NCBI GenBank assembly: GCA_002394385.1
Contig: DGTS01000022.1
Coordinates: 1-32,560, forward strand
Source: Prevotella sp. UBA4330
GTDB taxonomy: Bacteria > Bacteroidota > Bacteroidia > Bacteroidales > Bacteroidaceae
DNA length: 32,560 bases
Reading direction: 5' to 3'
Part shown: one piece after another, positions 1 to 6,458 of the stretch
Layout: each line of letters opens with the position of its first letter
Position numbering within the stretch: the stretch's first letter is position 1
Notes under the pieces: model-generated
The model's database searches: none
Told to the model about the DNA's origin: nothing
Seen by the model: only the letters and a program-made list of their open reading frames with translations
Position numbers and translations under genes: made by a program

Positions 1-33
1 CCACCCCTGCCCCTCCCCTACAGGGGCGGGGAG
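1..33. repeat. GC-rich palindromic repeat, partial copy
   Basis: A C-rich then G-rich stretch in which CCCCT and AGGGG face each other across a 2-base loop, with further C4/G4 runs outside. It resembles the repeats near 2924-3064, 6002-6055 and 6182-6221 and is probably a partial member of the same dispersed family. The window edge prevents a full description. Confidence 0.5.
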
Positions 34-82
34 TCAATAGCAAGGAGTCAAATAGTATATAATTACCTTAATATAACGATAA

Positions 83-114
83 TTTGTTTTTATCGAATAT
101 TATGTGTATATTTG
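83..114 (+). promoter_or_regulatory. Bacteroidetes-type promoter
   Basis: TTTG at 83-86 and TATATTTG at 107-114 (fits TAnnTTTG), 20 bases apart. These match the -33/-7 elements of the primary sigma factor of Bacteroidetes. Transcription would start near 121, about 30 bases before the small ORF at 152. Confidence 0.6.
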
Positions 115-151
115 CAGATAGGATGATATTTATTATAGAAAATGAAACAAA

Positions 152-361
152 ATGGAGAAAAACATGGAAAGGAATAACAAGAAAGTTAGAATTGACCTTG
201 GTAATGGTTGCTTGTTTGAAGATGGTGTAATAAAAAGCGTTCTATCTGAGGAACAGGAATCTGACATTTGGATGTCGTGGGATGAAGGGTGGCAATGGGT
301 CATCAACTCTCTTGAGAAAATTGCTGATGAATATGAACACAAACAAGAGAATGATATTTAG
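152..361 (+). CDS. small acidic protein of unknown function
   Basis: A 69-residue reading frame with no family I recognise. It is hydrophilic and acidic, with no signal peptide or membrane segment. The second half (about residues 28-62) is rich in Glu, Asp and Trp and looks helical, including the stretch WMSWDEGWQWVINSLEK. A good promoter lies about 40 bases upstream, which is the main reason to think it is expressed. ATG at 152 or ATG at 164 (four codons on) could be the start; neither has a clear ribosome-binding site. An 11-codon frame opens at 142 and overlaps it. It could be a genuine small protein or the stub of a decayed gene. Confidence 0.4.
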   Translation: MEKNMERNNKKVRIDLGNGCLFEDGVIKSVLSEEQESDIWMSWDEGWQWVINSLEKIADEYEHKQENDI

Positions 362-407
362 TTTGAATGTATGGAAACGGATTCTTCAATTCTATTGCAA
401 TGCAACC

Positions 408-518
408 TTAAAATACCAAGTTTATACACTAAAGGATGCCATAAAAGATGCACAAATAGCCTATAATGAAAGAAGGCCGTATTGTTTTCATATCGTTTTC
501 TTAATGTTAGTTGCCTGA
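408..518 (+). pseudogene. possible C-terminal remnant of an IS3-type transposase
   Basis: This frame reads LKDAIKDAQIAYNERRPY near residues 12-29 of the segment. It resembles the end of the IS3-family integrase core, where a helix is followed by YNxxRPH. No N-terminal part, DDE residues or terminal inverted repeats were found, and the frame is short. The surrounding 362-686 stretch is AT-rich and otherwise holds nothing I can name. The resemblance is slight and could be chance. Confidence 0.2.
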
Positions 519-686
519 TAAAAAGTTTTTTTCATTCTTGCCTTGCAAATATACTTCATATTTCCGACTTATGCAAGTATTTCGTAGCATTTTGTTCTTT
601 GCGACATTTTCACCCGTTCTTTTCCTTTTCTGTCGCAAAAGATTGCCGTTTGTCGCAATAATATTCATAAAAAGCAGTTTCTATTA

Positions 687-716
687 TTGTTTTAATCAGA
701 AAACCGAATATCTTTG
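687..716 (+). promoter_or_regulatory. promoter of the DUF4468 gene
   Basis: TTG at 687-689 and TATCTTTG at 709-716, 19 bases apart, match the Bacteroidetes -33/-7 consensus. Transcription would start near 723, about 53 bases before ATG 776. This argues against the in-frame upstream ATG at 728, which would leave almost no leader. Confidence 0.7.
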
Positions 717-775
717 CATCAGAAATAATGATTTTATGTAAACGAGTGATTAATGCACTTATAATAACTAAGAAT

Positions 776-1501
776 ATGAAAAAGTATTTTGTTTTGGCAT
801 TTGTTGCCATGATGGCAGTTATGAATGTTCAGGCCCAGGTGATGAAAGTTGCTGACCTGGAGAAGTATGCAAAGGAACGCTACGGAGACAAGTGGCTCGA
901 TGCAGCGCTGAATCTTTCAAGGGGCGTGACGCTCGACAAGAACGGCAGTTTCACTTATCAAGAGGTGATAGAAACTCCGGGCAAGACGCGTGCGCAACTC
1001 TATGTGGCATTGAACTATTGGGTGACAGCCACCTTCAAGGACCATCAGGCCATAACATTGAACGATAAGGAGGCTGGATGCATCATCATTTCCTCCACAA
1101 TCAAGTCGATTGTAAGTCACACTGGCACACTGAATAAATATTCGGTCAGCATCACTCCACTTATAAGGTTTGACATCAAGGACGGAAAGGTGCGTGTAAC
1201 TTACACCGTGCAGAACTACGATATCCTGGCCGACACCAGCGGTGGATGGCTCAGTCCGGTCGATTCAAACGATAAAACATACGGCGACTCAAAGCGAAAG
1301 AGCGAGGACAAGACCAACTACAACCTCTATGACGAGCAGTGGGAGATTGCACGCCACTATCCGTTTGTGGCAAGCGACGCGCAGAAACGCACCTGTGCCA
1401 AGGCTTTCGTGATGACTCACGCCTACTCGAACGCCATCATGGACAAGGTGGAGGTGGCTCTCAAAAACGGCATCGTTGGCAACGAGGATGAGGATTGGTA
1501 A
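776..1501 (+). CDS. exported DUF4468 domain protein
   Basis: A 241-residue protein. The start at 776 is chosen because it gives a clean signal peptide (KK, then a hydrophobic run, then VQA before Gln at residue 21) and sits behind the promoter at 687-716. Residues about 40-150 match the DUF4468 pattern: a strand with the phrase EVIETPGKTRAQLY, a paired Trp region (LNYWVTATF), and a strand near TYTVQNYDI that ends the domain. DUF4468 proteins are common in Bacteroidetes, are exported, and have no established function. The remaining C-terminal 90 residues are polar and not recognised. It may share a transcript with the lipoprotein gene 123 bp downstream. Confidence 0.75.
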   Translation: MKKYFVLAFVAMMAVMNVQAQVMKVADLEKYAKERYGDKWLDAALNLSRGVTLDKNGSFTYQEVIETPGKTRAQLYVALNYWVTATFKDHQAITLNDKEAGCIIISSTIKSIVSHTGTLNKYSVSITPLIRFDIKDGKVRVTYTVQNYDILADTSGGWLSPVDSNDKTYGDSKRKSEDKTNYNLYDEQWEIARHYPFVASDAQKRTCAKAFVMTHAYSNAIMDKVEVALKNGIVGNEDEDW

Positions 1502-1544
1502 TAAGTGAAAGCCCGCCATGAGACAGGTGCCAAAATAACCATCT

Positions 1545-1560
1545 CAACTTTCGCAAGTTG
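1545..1560. repeat. small perfect hairpin
   Basis: CAACTT-TCGC-AAGTTG, a 6-bp stem with a 4-base loop, in the 123-bp spacer after the DUF4468 gene. No T-run follows, so it is a poor intrinsic terminator. It might be a processing or attenuation hairpin. Confidence 0.35.
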
Positions 1561-1624
1561 AAGGAGTTAAGGAGTTGAGTTTGCGAAACTTCAGTAACCA
1601 TTATAATTTAAGAACACAAGTAAA

Positions 1625-2902
1625 ATGAAAAAGACAAGCAGATTGATGATTGCTGCAATCATCGGCGTATGCGCAGGAGGCTTATTGACAACAGGCTGCA
1701 AGAGCGGCGATGCCAATATCCAGAAGGTAAAGGGAACTCTCGAGGCTCTGGTGACCGACGACTCTGTGCCGGCAAAGGTGCGCGAGGCGATGAATCTCGC
1801 TTACGAAGGCCGTTACGAGAAGATTCTCGACGATACCGCCAACCATGTTAGTGTGTGGAGCCTGATAAGGTGCAGTCAGGAAGTGTCTTCTGAAGGCTTC
1901 GGCATTCATGTGATAAAAGACAAGCAGGTAACCAAGATGCCCGAGATGCGTCACGGCAACAACCCCAAGGCGCGTTACGACAGTCAGAACGGAAACCTGT
2001 GGATGGCATGTGCCGCGATGGAGGGTACGGGAGTGCTGGCAGAACGACTTCACTTGCTCCGATTCCATGACGACGGCACAGCATATAGCGTGGCAACCAT
2101 AGACCCCTACCAGATGCAGCAGACCATCTGCCAGCGTTTGGGCTTCACCATCGACAGCACGAACGTGACGTTCTACGACCGTCAGCAGTCGCTCGGAACA
2201 GTAACGAACACCATCACTGACATGGGTGGTTTCGACTCGGAGAATCCCGTCTGGATAGGCGAGCAGATGTCATACGACCTCAGTGGCGACAGCATCCGCG
2301 TGAAGATAGTGCCTGGCATTAAGTTCACGACAGGTCTTGTGCTTCATTATGAGGACATGCCCGTGCTCTCGGCTAACGTAAGTTTGGTTGACGACGGCAC
2401 ATTCACCGTGGGCGACATCTCCTTTTCTCCCGATGAGGAGCAGGACACTTACCTTAAAGCCATAGAGCGCTATCTCGCCGATGTCAAGGGTAAGCAGTAT
2501 GGTAGTGGTCAGGTGTGCATCCCGTTCTATACCGTGGTTGGCGTTGATGAGAGCAATGCCGATGACATCAAGGTGTGGGGCGACTTCTGGGTGGACAACT
2601 ACAACATCTCAGGCGACACGTTGCTGTCCGTTTCTGGTGGCAGTCATCCTGGTCTGATGCACGTTAGTCAGAAGGGCGAAAGTTTCGAGGTCACTTCTTT
2701 CGATGCTGTTGGCGATGGCTCGCAGTTCCTTCCTACAGCCAAGAAGATCTTTGGCGACAAGTTTGATGCTTTCCAGAAGGTTAACTCCGATGACAAGAAA
2801 CGTAACGAGGTGCGCCGCGCTGCCGTTGCCGAGTATGTGAAAAGCCATCGCTTGCCAGTCAAGATGTACAAAGACTATGGCTGGGACCCTGTGAAGTTCT
2901 AG
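1625..2902 (+). CDS. lipoprotein of unknown function
   Basis: A 425-residue protein that starts with KK, a hydrophobic segment and the lipobox LTTGC, so Cys25 is the predicted lipidation site after signal peptidase II cleavage. The mature part is largely beta-rich and polar with no catalytic motif I can identify. The C-terminal 110 residues contain a phrase (SGGSHPGLMH) followed by a helical tail rich in Lys/Arg. I do not recognise a named family; conserved lipoproteins of this kind are frequent in Prevotella. There is no promoter match directly upstream, so it may be read from the DUF4468 promoter. It converges with clpB across the large palindrome at 2924-3064. Confidence 0.7.
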   Translation: MKKTSRLMIAAIIGVCAGGLLTTGCKSGDANIQKVKGTLEALVTDDSVPAKVREAMNLAYEGRYEKILDDTANHVSVWSLIRCSQEVSSEGFGIHVIKDKQVTKMPEMRHGNNPKARYDSQNGNLWMACAAMEGTGVLAERLHLLRFHDDGTAYSVATIDPYQMQQTICQRLGFTIDSTNVTFYDRQQSLGTVTNTITDMGGFDSENPVWIGEQMSYDLSGDSIRVKIVPGIKFTTGLVLHYEDMPVLSANVSLVDDGTFTVGDISFSPDEEQDTYLKAIERYLADVKGKQYGSGQVCIPFYTVVGVDESNADDIKVWGDFWVDNYNISGDTLLSVSGGSHPGLMHVSQKGESFEVTSFDAVGDGSQFLPTAKKIFGDKFDAFQKVNSDDKKRNEVRRAAVAEYVKSHRLPVKMYKDYGWDPVKF

Positions 2903-2923
2903 GGAGCTCCCAAAAGCCTCCTC

Positions 2924-3064
2924 AAAGCCTCTCCCCAACCCCTCCCCCGTAGGGAGGGGCAGAAATCACAATAATGATACTGATACTAAAGCCTCCCCTA
3001 TGGGGGGAGGTTTGGTAGGGGCCTTCTCCCCTCCCTACGGGGGAGGGGGTGGGGGAGAGGCTTT
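2924..3064. repeat. large inverted repeat of the GC-rich palindrome family, probable bidirectional terminator
   Basis: Two arms of 41 bases (2924-2964 and 3024-3064) are near-perfect reverse complements; each contains CCCTCCC..GTAGGGAGGGG. They flank a smaller palindrome (CCTCCCC-TAT-GGGGGGAGG). The right arm overlaps the clpB stop codon. Convergent genes end on both sides, which fits a terminator role. The same core recurs at 6182-6221. Confidence 0.7.
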
Positions 3065-5648
3065 AGTTCCTAAACATCAGTCCCTCGCCGTAACTGTCGA
3101 TGACAATAGGCTTCTCGCGGTTCACCTCGCCAGCAAGCAGTTTCTTCGACAGGTCGTTCAGAACATAGCGTTGGATAGCCCGTTTCACAGGACGTGCACC
3201 GAACTCAGGGTCGAAGCCCACGTCAGCAAGGAAATTGATAGCCTCCGGCGTGACGTTGAGTGTAACGTCTTGTTCGGCAAGCATCTTCTGCACTGCGGCT
3301 ATCTGCAGGCTCACCACGTCGGCAATCTCTTTCTTGGTGAGCGGCAGGAACATTATTGTCTCGTCGATACGGTTGAGAAACTCCGGGCGAATGGTCTTTT
3401 TCAGCATTTCCATCACGGTGTGTTTGGTATGCTCTATCACTTCGTCGCGGTTCTCGTCTGTCATCTTCTCAAACTCACTCTGAATGTACTGCGACCCGAG
3501 GTTCGAGGTCATTATGATGATGGTGTTCTTGAAGTTCACCACACGGCCCTTGTTGTCGGTAAGTCTTCCGTCGTCGAGAACCTGCAAGAGAATGTTGAAC
3601 ACATCGGGATGTGCCTTCTCAATCTCGTCGAAGAGCACCACCGAATATGGCTTGCGGCGCACTGCCTCGGTCAGTTGTCCGCCCTCGTCGTAGCCCACAT
3701 ATCCTGGAGGTGCGCCGATGAGACGGCTCACGCTGAACTTCTCCTGATACTCAGACATGTCTATTCGCGTCATCATCTGCTCGTCGTTGAACAGATACTC
3801 GGCAAGAGCCTTCGCCAGTTCGGTCTTTCCAACGCCTGTCGTTCCCATGAAGATGAACGATGCTATGGGTCGTTTCGGGTCTTGCAGTCCTGCACGGCTG
3901 CGGCGCACGGCATCGCTTACGGCGGTGATTGCCTCGTCTTGTCCGATGACACGGCGGTGCAGTTCCTCCTCCAGATGCAGCAGTTTCTCGCGCTCGCTTT
4001 GCAGCATACGCGTCACGGGGATGCCTGTCCAGCGGCTCACCACTTCGGCAATGTCGTCGGCGGTTACCTCTTCGCGCACCATACGGCTGCCTTCACCCTG
4101 TGCCAGTTGCTTGGTCAGAGAGTCGATGTCGTCTTCAAGAGCCTTCAGACGGCTGTATCTTATCTCTGCCACCCGTGCGTAGTCGCCTTCACGCTCTGCG
4201 CGTTCAGCCTCGAACTTCATCTGTTCCATCTGCTGCTTGTCTTGCTGAATCTTGTTCACCAGACCTTTCTCGCTCTCCCATTTAGCACGGAACTGGTTCT
4301 CGCGCTCACGCAGTTCGGCGATGTCCTTGTCCAGCTGCGCCAGTTTAGCCTCGTCGTTCTCGCGCTTTATAGCCTCGCGCTCAATCTCCAGTTGCTTCAG
4401 TTGTCGCACGATGTCGTCAAGTTCCTCAGGAACAGAGTCGCGCTCCATGCGCAGTTTGGCAGCGGCCTCGTCCATTAGGTCGATTGCCTTGTCGGGCAAG
4501 AACCTGTCGCTGATGTAACGTTCAGAGAGTTTCACCGCTGCTATGCAGGCATCGTCCTGGATACGCACCTTGTGGTGGTTCTCGTAACGCTCCTTCAGTC
4601 CGCGCAGTATGCTTATTGCCGACATCTCGTCAGGCTCGTCAACCATCACCGTCTGGAAACGGCGCTCCAGAGCCTTGTCCTTCTCGAAATACTTCTGGTA
4701 CTCGTTAAGAGTGGTGGCACCTATCGAGCGCAGTTCGCCACGCGCAAGTGCAGGTTTCAGAATGTTTGCTGCGTCCATAGCACCCTGTCCGCCGCCGGCA
4801 CCCACCAGGGTGTGAATCTCATCGATGAAGAGGATTATGCGTCCGTCGCTCTTTGTCACCTCGTTGATGACGCTCTTCAGTCGCTCCTCAAACTCACCTT
4901 TATACTTCGCTCCCGCGAGCAAGGCACCCATGTCGAGGCTGTAGAGCTGCTTGTCCTTCAGGTTCTCAGGCACGTCACCGCGCACGATACGCTCTGCCAG
5001 TCCCTCCACGATGGCCGTCTTACCCGTTCCCGGCTCTCCTATGAGCACAGGATTGTTCTTTGTCCTTCGCGAGAGAATCTGCAGCACGCGTCTGATCTCG
5101 TCGTCACGTCCTATCACAGGGTCCAGTTTTCCGGCGCGCGCATCCTCCACCAGGTTCTTGGCATACTTAGAAAGACTCTGGTAGTTGTCGTCAGCCGACT
5201 GGCTCTTCACGTTCTGTCCCTGTCGCAGTTCCTGTATGGCCTTGCGAGTGTCGTTGTCCGTCATTCCCGCATCTTTAAGAATACGGCTTGCCGTGCTGCT
5301 GACGTTGAGCAGAGCGAGTATAAGAGGTTCCACGCTGACGAACTCGTCGCCCATCTTCTTGGAAATTTCCTCTGCCTGCACCAGCACCTGGTTGGCGTCG
5401 TTGCTCAGGTATGGCTGTCCGCCCTGAACGCGCGGCTGGTGTTGCAGTTCGCTGTCCACGAGTTGCTCCACGTGCTGTCCGTTCACACCCATTTTCTGGA
5501 AGAGGAAGTTTGTGATGTCCTTAGCCTTTGTCAGCACTCCTTTCAAGAGATGAGTCGGTTCAATGGTCTGCTGGCCAGAACGTTGTGCCACGTTCATGGC
5601 CTCCTGAATCGTCTCTTGTGCTTTGATTGTAAAGTTGTCAAGTGTCAT
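3063..5648 (-). CDS. clpB: ATP-dependent chaperone ClpB
   Basis: An 861-residue Hsp100 disaggregase that, with the DnaK system, pulls polypeptides out of aggregates in the cytoplasm. The family is usually 855-865 residues long. The order is complete: Clp N-domain (1-145), first AAA+ module with Walker A GEPGTGKT (Lys210) and Walker B ILFIDEIHT, a coiled-coil middle domain (about 395-520, Glu/Lys/Arg-rich), second AAA+ module with GTTGVGKT (Lys608), and the C-terminal small domain. The start at 5648 is preceded by AAAGGAG, a good ribosome-binding site; an in-frame ATG 15 codons upstream lacks one and would add a non-homologous Lys/Gln tail. It stands alone, convergent with the lipoprotein gene. 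Paired direct repeats at 5717-5750 may control it. Confidence 0.97.
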   Translation of the reverse strand: MTLDNFTIKAQETIQEAMNVAQRSGQQTIEPTHLLKGVLTKAKDITNFLFQKMGVNGQHVEQLVDSELQHQPRVQGGQPYLSNDANQVLVQAEEISKKMGDEFVSVEPLILALLNVSSTASRILKDAGMTDNDTRKAIQELRQGQNVKSQSADDNYQSLSKYAKNLVEDARAGKLDPVIGRDDEIRRVLQILSRRTKNNPVLIGEPGTGKTAIVEGLAERIVRGDVPENLKDKQLYSLDMGALLAGAKYKGEFEERLKSVINEVTKSDGRIILFIDEIHTLVGAGGGQGAMDAANILKPALARGELRSIGATTLNEYQKYFEKDKALERRFQTVMVDEPDEMSAISILRGLKERYENHHKVRIQDDACIAAVKLSERYISDRFLPDKAIDLMDEAAAKLRMERDSVPEELDDIVRQLKQLEIEREAIKRENDEAKLAQLDKDIAELRERENQFRAKWESEKGLVNKIQQDKQQMEQMKFEAERAEREGDYARVAEIRYSRLKALEDDIDSLTKQLAQGEGSRMVREEVTADDIAEVVSRWTGIPVTRMLQSEREKLLHLEEELHRRVIGQDEAITAVSDAVRRSRAGLQDPKRPIASFIFMGTTGVGKTELAKALAEYLFNDEQMMTRIDMSEYQEKFSVSRLIGAPPGYVGYDEGGQLTEAVRRKPYSVVLFDEIEKAHPDVFNILLQVLDDGRLTDNKGRVVNFKNTIIIMTSNLGSQYIQSEFEKMTDENRDEVIEHTKHTVMEMLKKTIRPEFLNRIDETIMFLPLTKKEIADVVSLQIAAVQKMLAEQDVTLNVTPEAINFLADVGFDPEFGARPVKRAIQRYVLNDLSKKLLAGEVNREKPIVIDSYGEGLMFRN

Positions 5649-5716
5649 AGTTTTTCTCCTTTCTTTTTGTTGTTTCTGCCAACAACGATTCAAATGATGT
5701 GCCTTACCCTCTTTTC

Positions 5717-5750
5717 TGCCATTATGTCACTTCCCGTTGCAATTTTGTCA
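5717..5750 (-). promoter_or_regulatory. candidate heat-shock operator or activator site upstream of clpB
   Basis: TGCCATTATGTCA (5717-5729) and TGCAATTTTGTCA (5738-5750) agree at 11 of 13 positions and are 21 bp apart, i.e. two helical turns. The second copy is also flanked by TTGCAA on both sides (5737-5756). They lie about 70-100 bp upstream of the clpB start. No clear TAnnTTTG promoter is seen on this strand, which suggests an alternative sigma factor or regulator. The role is inferred from position. Confidence 0.45.
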
Positions 5751-5862
5751 TTGCAAACCACCTTTCCAATGCTCCATAGAGTTTTTATTGACCTTTCAGA
5801 CCGGTGAAACGAGACCGTGAATAATAGTAAGAATGTTCATGAACAGATGTTCTCTGGAAAGT

Positions 5863-5923
5863 AAAATAGACTATATTGCAGAGTAAAATAGGCTATATTA
5901 CTTACAAAAATAGGCTATATTAC
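5863..5923. repeat. three-copy 22-bp iteron with palindromic core
   Basis: A 17-base unit of form AAAATAGRCTATATTRC occurs at 5863-5879, 5885-5901 and 5907-5923, with exact 22-bp period and 5-base spacers that differ. Each unit contains the palindrome ATAGNCTAT. The regular helical spacing suggests cooperative protein binding; nothing in the flanks names the protein. Confidence 0.7.
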
Positions 5924-6001
5924 TTTTCAGTTGATTAAATAAGAGATAATCTACAATTAGGTTCTACAAATGGTTTAGTGTTCTTTAAGATGCTGTATGC
6001 G

Positions 6002-6055
6002 ATGTTCCCCGCCCCTGTAGTCCCCCTCGCCCCTTGGAGAGTGGAACTTAAAGGG
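6002..6055. repeat. GC-rich palindromic repeat, degenerate copy
   Basis: C-rich tract (CCCCGCCCCTG... CCCCCTCGCCCC) followed by AAAGGGGGAGGG, able to fold back on itself. It resembles the repeats at 1-33, 2924-3064 and 6182-6221, with internal differences. No coding potential is seen. Confidence 0.45.
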
Positions 6056-6073
6056 GGAGGGAAGCCATCAACG

Positions 6074-6156
6074 TGTAGGGGCGTTCCTCGGTGTGCGCCC
6101 GTTTTACATTAACGTGAGGACTACATTGCGGGCGCACACGGGGGTACGCCCCTACA
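6074..6156. repeat. long inverted repeat with TGTAGGGGCG ends (MITE-like)
   Basis: Arms 6074-6101 and 6129-6156 match as reverse complements at 25 of 28 positions, start and end with TGTAGGGGCG/CGCCCCTACA, and enclose a 27-base AT-richer loop. Elements with these ends are dispersed in many Bacteroidetes genomes; that statement is from memory. No transposase is nearby. It may be a non-autonomous mobile repeat or an RNA hairpin. Confidence 0.65.
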
Positions 6157-6181
6157 ATTTAATGATGGTATGTGATTCCTA

Positions 6182-6221
6182 TCTCCCCTCCCTACGTGGG
6201 AGGGGTCGGGGGTGAGGCTTT
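6182..6221. repeat. GC-rich palindromic repeat, second full copy
   Basis: The segment runs from CTCCCCTCCCTACG to GTGAGGCTTT and matches the right arm of the repeat at 3024-3064 with few differences. It is single here, not paired, and adds a second, unpaired instance of the 2924-3064 core. Confidence 0.6.
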
Positions 6222-6253
6222 GAGATGATGCGCTGCCATCCTCCATTTAGCCA

Positions 6254-6318
6254 CCTTTCGCAATGCGAAACATATATAGTCGATGCGCCGAAAGGTATAT
6301 CAAACAGGGTGCGAAAGG
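6254..6318. promoter_or_regulatory. TTTCGCA palindrome and distal half-site upstream of hsdM
   Basis: TTTCGCA-A-TGCGAAA (6256-6270) is a perfect 7-bp-arm palindrome. A further TGCGAAAGG at 6310-6318 is the exact reverse complement of CCTTTCGCA at 6254-6262. They lie 90-200 bp upstream of the hsdM promoter. A regulator site is possible, but distance from the promoter weakens that. Confidence 0.3.
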
Positions 6319-6406
6319 ACATCTTTCATATCAATATTTTAAAAATGAGTTTTCTTTTGGTAATTGACAATAATTTTGCTGCTCAGGAAAAAAGAAAACG
6401 ATATTT

Positions 6407-6437
6407 TTTGATTTGTCCCCGATTTACACTATCTTTG
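6407..6437 (+). promoter_or_regulatory. promoter of the R-M operon
   Basis: TTTG at 6407-6410 and TATCTTTG at 6430-6437, 19 bases apart, are a full match to the Bacteroidetes -33/-7 pattern. The expected transcript start (about 6444) is only some 15 bases before ATG 6459, which fixes the hsdM start and excludes upstream in-frame ATGs. Confidence 0.75.
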
Positions 6438-6458
6438 CTGATTGAAAATGTAGAAAAC

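Noticed and set aside
511..741. A 76-codon plus-strand frame in the AT-rich gap
   Set aside because: Composition is Phe/Cys-rich as in random AT-rich DNA, it runs through the downstream promoter, and no motif is seen.
728..775. Upstream in-frame start for the DUF4468 protein
   Set aside because: It would put 16 residues before the signal peptide and lies within about five bases of the expected transcript start.
3000..5807. Long plus-strand open frames (492 and 411 codons) opposite clpB
   Set aside because: They mirror a clearly conserved ClpB on the other strand, contain no recognisable domain, and are a by-product of its codon use.
5757..5862. Possible sigma-54 promoter near clpB
   Set aside because: TGACA and TTGCA words near 5738-5756 are too close together for the -24/-12 spacing.
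6225..6458. N-terminal extension of HsdM
   Set aside because: The promoter at 6407-6437 lies inside it and the extra residues do not resemble HsdM family starts.
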